DNA from: Clostridia bacterium
GTDB taxonomy: Bacteria > Bacillota > Clostridia > Oscillospirales > UBA644
Length of the DNA: 7,413 bases
Direction of reading: 5' to 3'
Assembly: GCA_017424085.1 (NCBI GenBank)
Contig: JAFPBP010000302.1
Coordinates: 1 to 7,413 of the forward strand
Part shown: in pieces, positions 5,886 to 7,413 of the stretch
Numbering within the stretch: the stretch's first letter is position 1
Layout of the letters: the number at the start of each line of letters is the position of its first letter
Notes under the pieces: generated by a model
Seen by the model: only the letters and a program-made list of their open reading frames with translations
The model's database searches: none
What the model was told of the DNA's origin: nothing
Made by a program: the position numbers and the translations under genes

Positions 5886-6107
5886 ATGAAAAAGATCTAT
5901 CGCATGAAAAACCTGGACTGCGCCCATTGCGCCGCAAAAATGGAGACCGCCATCCGCCGTCTGGACGGGGTCAACGACGCCGCCATCAATTTTATGGCAA
6001 TGAAGCTGACCGTGGACTTTGCCGAGGGCTCCGATCTTTCTACCGTCATGTCCGAGGCGGTCAAGGTCTGCAAGAAGGTTGAGCCCGATTGCGAGATCCT
6101 GTTATGA
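5886..6107 (+). CDS. Stand-alone heavy-metal-associated (HMA) domain protein
   Basis: This is a small soluble metal-binding protein with the ferredoxin-like HMA fold, here 73 residues and nothing else. The metal site is LDCAHCAAKME (10-20), with Cys12 and Cys15 as ligands and the acidic Asp11 typical of Zn/Cd/Pb-type HMA domains (DCxxC); the second half follows the normal strand-helix pattern. Two other cysteines lie near the end (62 and 69). The ribosome binding site AAAGGAGAT begins within the repressor stop codon and the stop overlaps the ATPase start (ATGA). Translational coupling suggests equal supply. It most likely replaces the N-terminal HMA domain missing from the ATPase, handing metal to it or acting as its regulatory domain. 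That role is inference from context. Confidence 0.92.
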   Translation: MKKIYRMKNLDCAHCAAKMETAIRRLDGVNDAAINFMAMKLTVDFAEGSDLSTVMSEAVKVCKKVEPDCEILL

Positions 6108-7413
6108 CCAAAACCCAAAAGCGCATGCTGATCCTCATCGGCGTTGCCGCCGCCCTCTTTGCGGGCGCCTTCTTCGTTCCCGTTGCGGGGGTGTGGCGGG
6201 CGTTGGTCTTCGCCGTGCCCTATCTGACGGTAGGGCTCCCCGTGCTGAAAAAAGCCTTTCTTTCGGTGATTCACGGGCAGATGATGGACGAAAATTTCCT
6301 CATGGCGGTGGCATCCTTGGGTGCGTTCGCGTTGGGCGAATACCCCGAGGGCGTGGCAGTCATGCTCTTTTCCCGCTTGGGGGAGCTGTTTGAAAGCTAC
6401 GCCGTGGGCAAAAGCCGCGCCTCCGTGGCAGAGCTGATGACTCTGTGCCCCGACGAGGCAACGGTCCTGCGGGAGGGAGAATGGGTCACCGTGTTTCCCG
6501 AGGAGATCTCCGTAGGGGAGACGGTCCGTGTTCTGCCGGGGGAAAAGGTTCCTCTGGACGGCACGGTCCTTTCGGGAACCTCTTCGCTGGATACCCGCTC
6601 TTTGACGGGAGAATCCCTGCCCCGCGACGTGGGAGAGGGGGATTCGGTTCTGAGCGGATGCGTCAATCTGTCGGGGGTTCTGACCCTGCGCGCCGAAAAG
6701 GAATTCGGCGAAAGCACCGCCTCGAAAATTCTGGCGCTGGTGGAGGACGCCTCCTCCCACCGCTCTACCTCCGAAAGCTTCGTATCGGCGTTTGCCCGCC
6801 GCTATACCCCCATCGTTCTTGTTTGTGCCGCGGTGGTGGCGCTGATCCCCCCGCTGTTCTTGGGGAATTGGGGAGAATGGATCCACCGCGCCCTGTCCTT
6901 TTTGGTCATTTCCTGCCCTTGCGCCCTGGTGATTTCGGTGCCTCTGACCTATTTCGGTGGCATCGGCGGCGCCTCCCGACAGGGAATTTTAGTCAAGGGC
7001 TCCGACCGTCTGGAGCAGCTGGCGAAGGTGGATACGGTGGTCTTCGACAAAACGGGGACCCTGACCTTGGGCGTTTTCGAGGTCTCCCGTGTGGAGGGGG
7101 AAGACCCCGACCGCGTGCTTTCCATCGCCGCTCGCTGTGAATCCTTTTCCAATCATCCCATTGCCCAATCCCTCCGCGCCGCCTGCCCCAATTGCACCGA
7201 GGAGGGGGTCGGCGAATTCGAGGAAATGGCAGGGTACGGCATCTCCGCCTGCGTGGACGGAGTTCGCTATTACGTGGGCAACGAGGCTCTGATGCACCGT
7301 CAAGGCGTCGTTCCCTTTCCCACCGACGGGGTCGGGACCCGCATTTACGTGTCCGACGGCTCGGTGTGTCTTGGGGTCATCACCGTTTCCGACCGTGTCA
7401 AGGACAACGCCGC
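6104..7413 (+). CDS. P1B-type heavy-metal-exporting ATPase (Zn/Cd/Pb type), N-terminal 436 residues, cut by window end
   Basis: This membrane pump uses ATP to expel divalent soft metals. The frame is open to the window edge, so the last part, roughly 180 or more residues by family length, is missing. Visible in order: two N-terminal hydrophobic segments (about 8-28 and 32-48), MDENFLMAVASLGAFALGEYPEG-type helices (61-82 and on), the actuator TGES (168-171), the transmembrane metal-site motif SCPCALVISVP (270-280), the phosphorylation motif DKTGT (315-319, Asp315), and the nucleotide-domain SNHP (349-352) and GYG (377-379). CPC with the SxP that follows fits subgroup P1B-2, the ZntA/CadA type. 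There is no HMA domain at the N terminus; translation starts only a few residues before the first membrane segment. The start ATG overlaps the HMA gene stop. The catalytic motifs seen are intact. Zn versus Cd versus Pb cannot be decided here. Confidence 0.95.
   Translation, partial: MTKTQKRMLILIGVAAALFAGAFFVPVAGVWRALVFAVPYLTVGLPVLKKAFLSVIHGQMMDENFLMAVASLGAFALGEYPEGVAVMLFSRLGELFESYAVGKSRASVAELMTLCPDEATVLREGEWVTVFPEEISVGETVRVLPGEKVPLDGTVLSGTSSLDTRSLTGESLPRDVGEGDSVLSGCVNLSGVLTLRAEKEFGESTASKILALVEDASSHRSTSESFVSAFARRYTPIVLVCAAVVALIPPLFLGNWGEWIHRALSFLVISCPCALVISVPLTYFGGIGGASRQGILVKGSDRLEQLAKVDTVVFDKTGTLTLGVFEVSRVEGEDPDRVLSIAARCESFSNHPIAQSLRAACPNCTEEGVGEFEEMAGYGISACVDGVRYYVGNEALMHRQGVVPFPTDGVGTRIYVSDGSVCLGVITVSDRVKDNA

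Noticed and set aside
5897..6886. 329-codon open frame on the minus strand
   Set aside because: It is the shadow of the HMA and ATPase genes and has no independent start signals.

Overview
The window looks like chromosome from a fairly GC-rich, Gram-positive-type Firmicute of the class Clostridia, probably a gut-type lineage. This is an inference. It rests on strong AAGGAGG-like ribosome binding sites, textbook TTGACA/TATAAT promoters, the order DUF512 protein - der - plsY, G/C-rich third codon positions, and a CadC-type metal sensor. All genes I can support lie on the + strand. The long minus-strand open frames are shadows of these genes.

Layout. (1) 1-2260 is the end of a housekeeping operon: the tail of a DUF512-family protein, then der (ribosome-assembly GTPase), then plsY (acyl-phosphate:glycerol-3-phosphate acyltransferase), closed by a strong intrinsic terminator. 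(2) 2306-3267 is a single-gene unit with a consensus promoter and its own terminator. It encodes a 289-residue protein of unknown function with a membrane segment near each end. (3) 3381-5210 is another single-gene unit with a consensus promoter. It encodes a cytoplasmic GH36/alpha-galactosidase-like enzyme of about 557 residues, followed by a long hairpin. (4) 5226-5409 is non-coding and highly structured. It is a run of short hairpins with different stems, joined by near-identical CATGAATTG-type linkers, overlaid by a longer inverted repeat and ending near a T8 tract. (5) 5442-7413 is a metal-resistance operon cut by the window edge: promoter with a perfect 12-6-12 palindromic operator, an ArsR/SmtB repressor with CadC-like metal ligands, a separate 73-residue HMA metal-binding protein, and the first 436 residues of a P1B-type Zn/Cd/Pb-exporting ATPase.

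How the parts work together. The last operon makes a self-contained circuit. The repressor would sit on the operator over the -10 and start point and be released by Zn/Cd/Pb-type ions. That would allow expression of the small HMA protein and the exporter. The HMA domain usually fused to the N terminus of such ATPases is here a separate gene, translationally coupled to the ATPase.

Most worth a second look: the hairpin array at 5226-5390; the CadC-like sensor with one N-terminal cysteine ligand replaced by histidine; the GH36-like enzyme lacking the usual second catalytic aspartate; and the orphan two-membrane-segment protein. I see no transposase, CRISPR array, tRNA or rRNA. Nothing here is clearly a wholly new multi-gene system.
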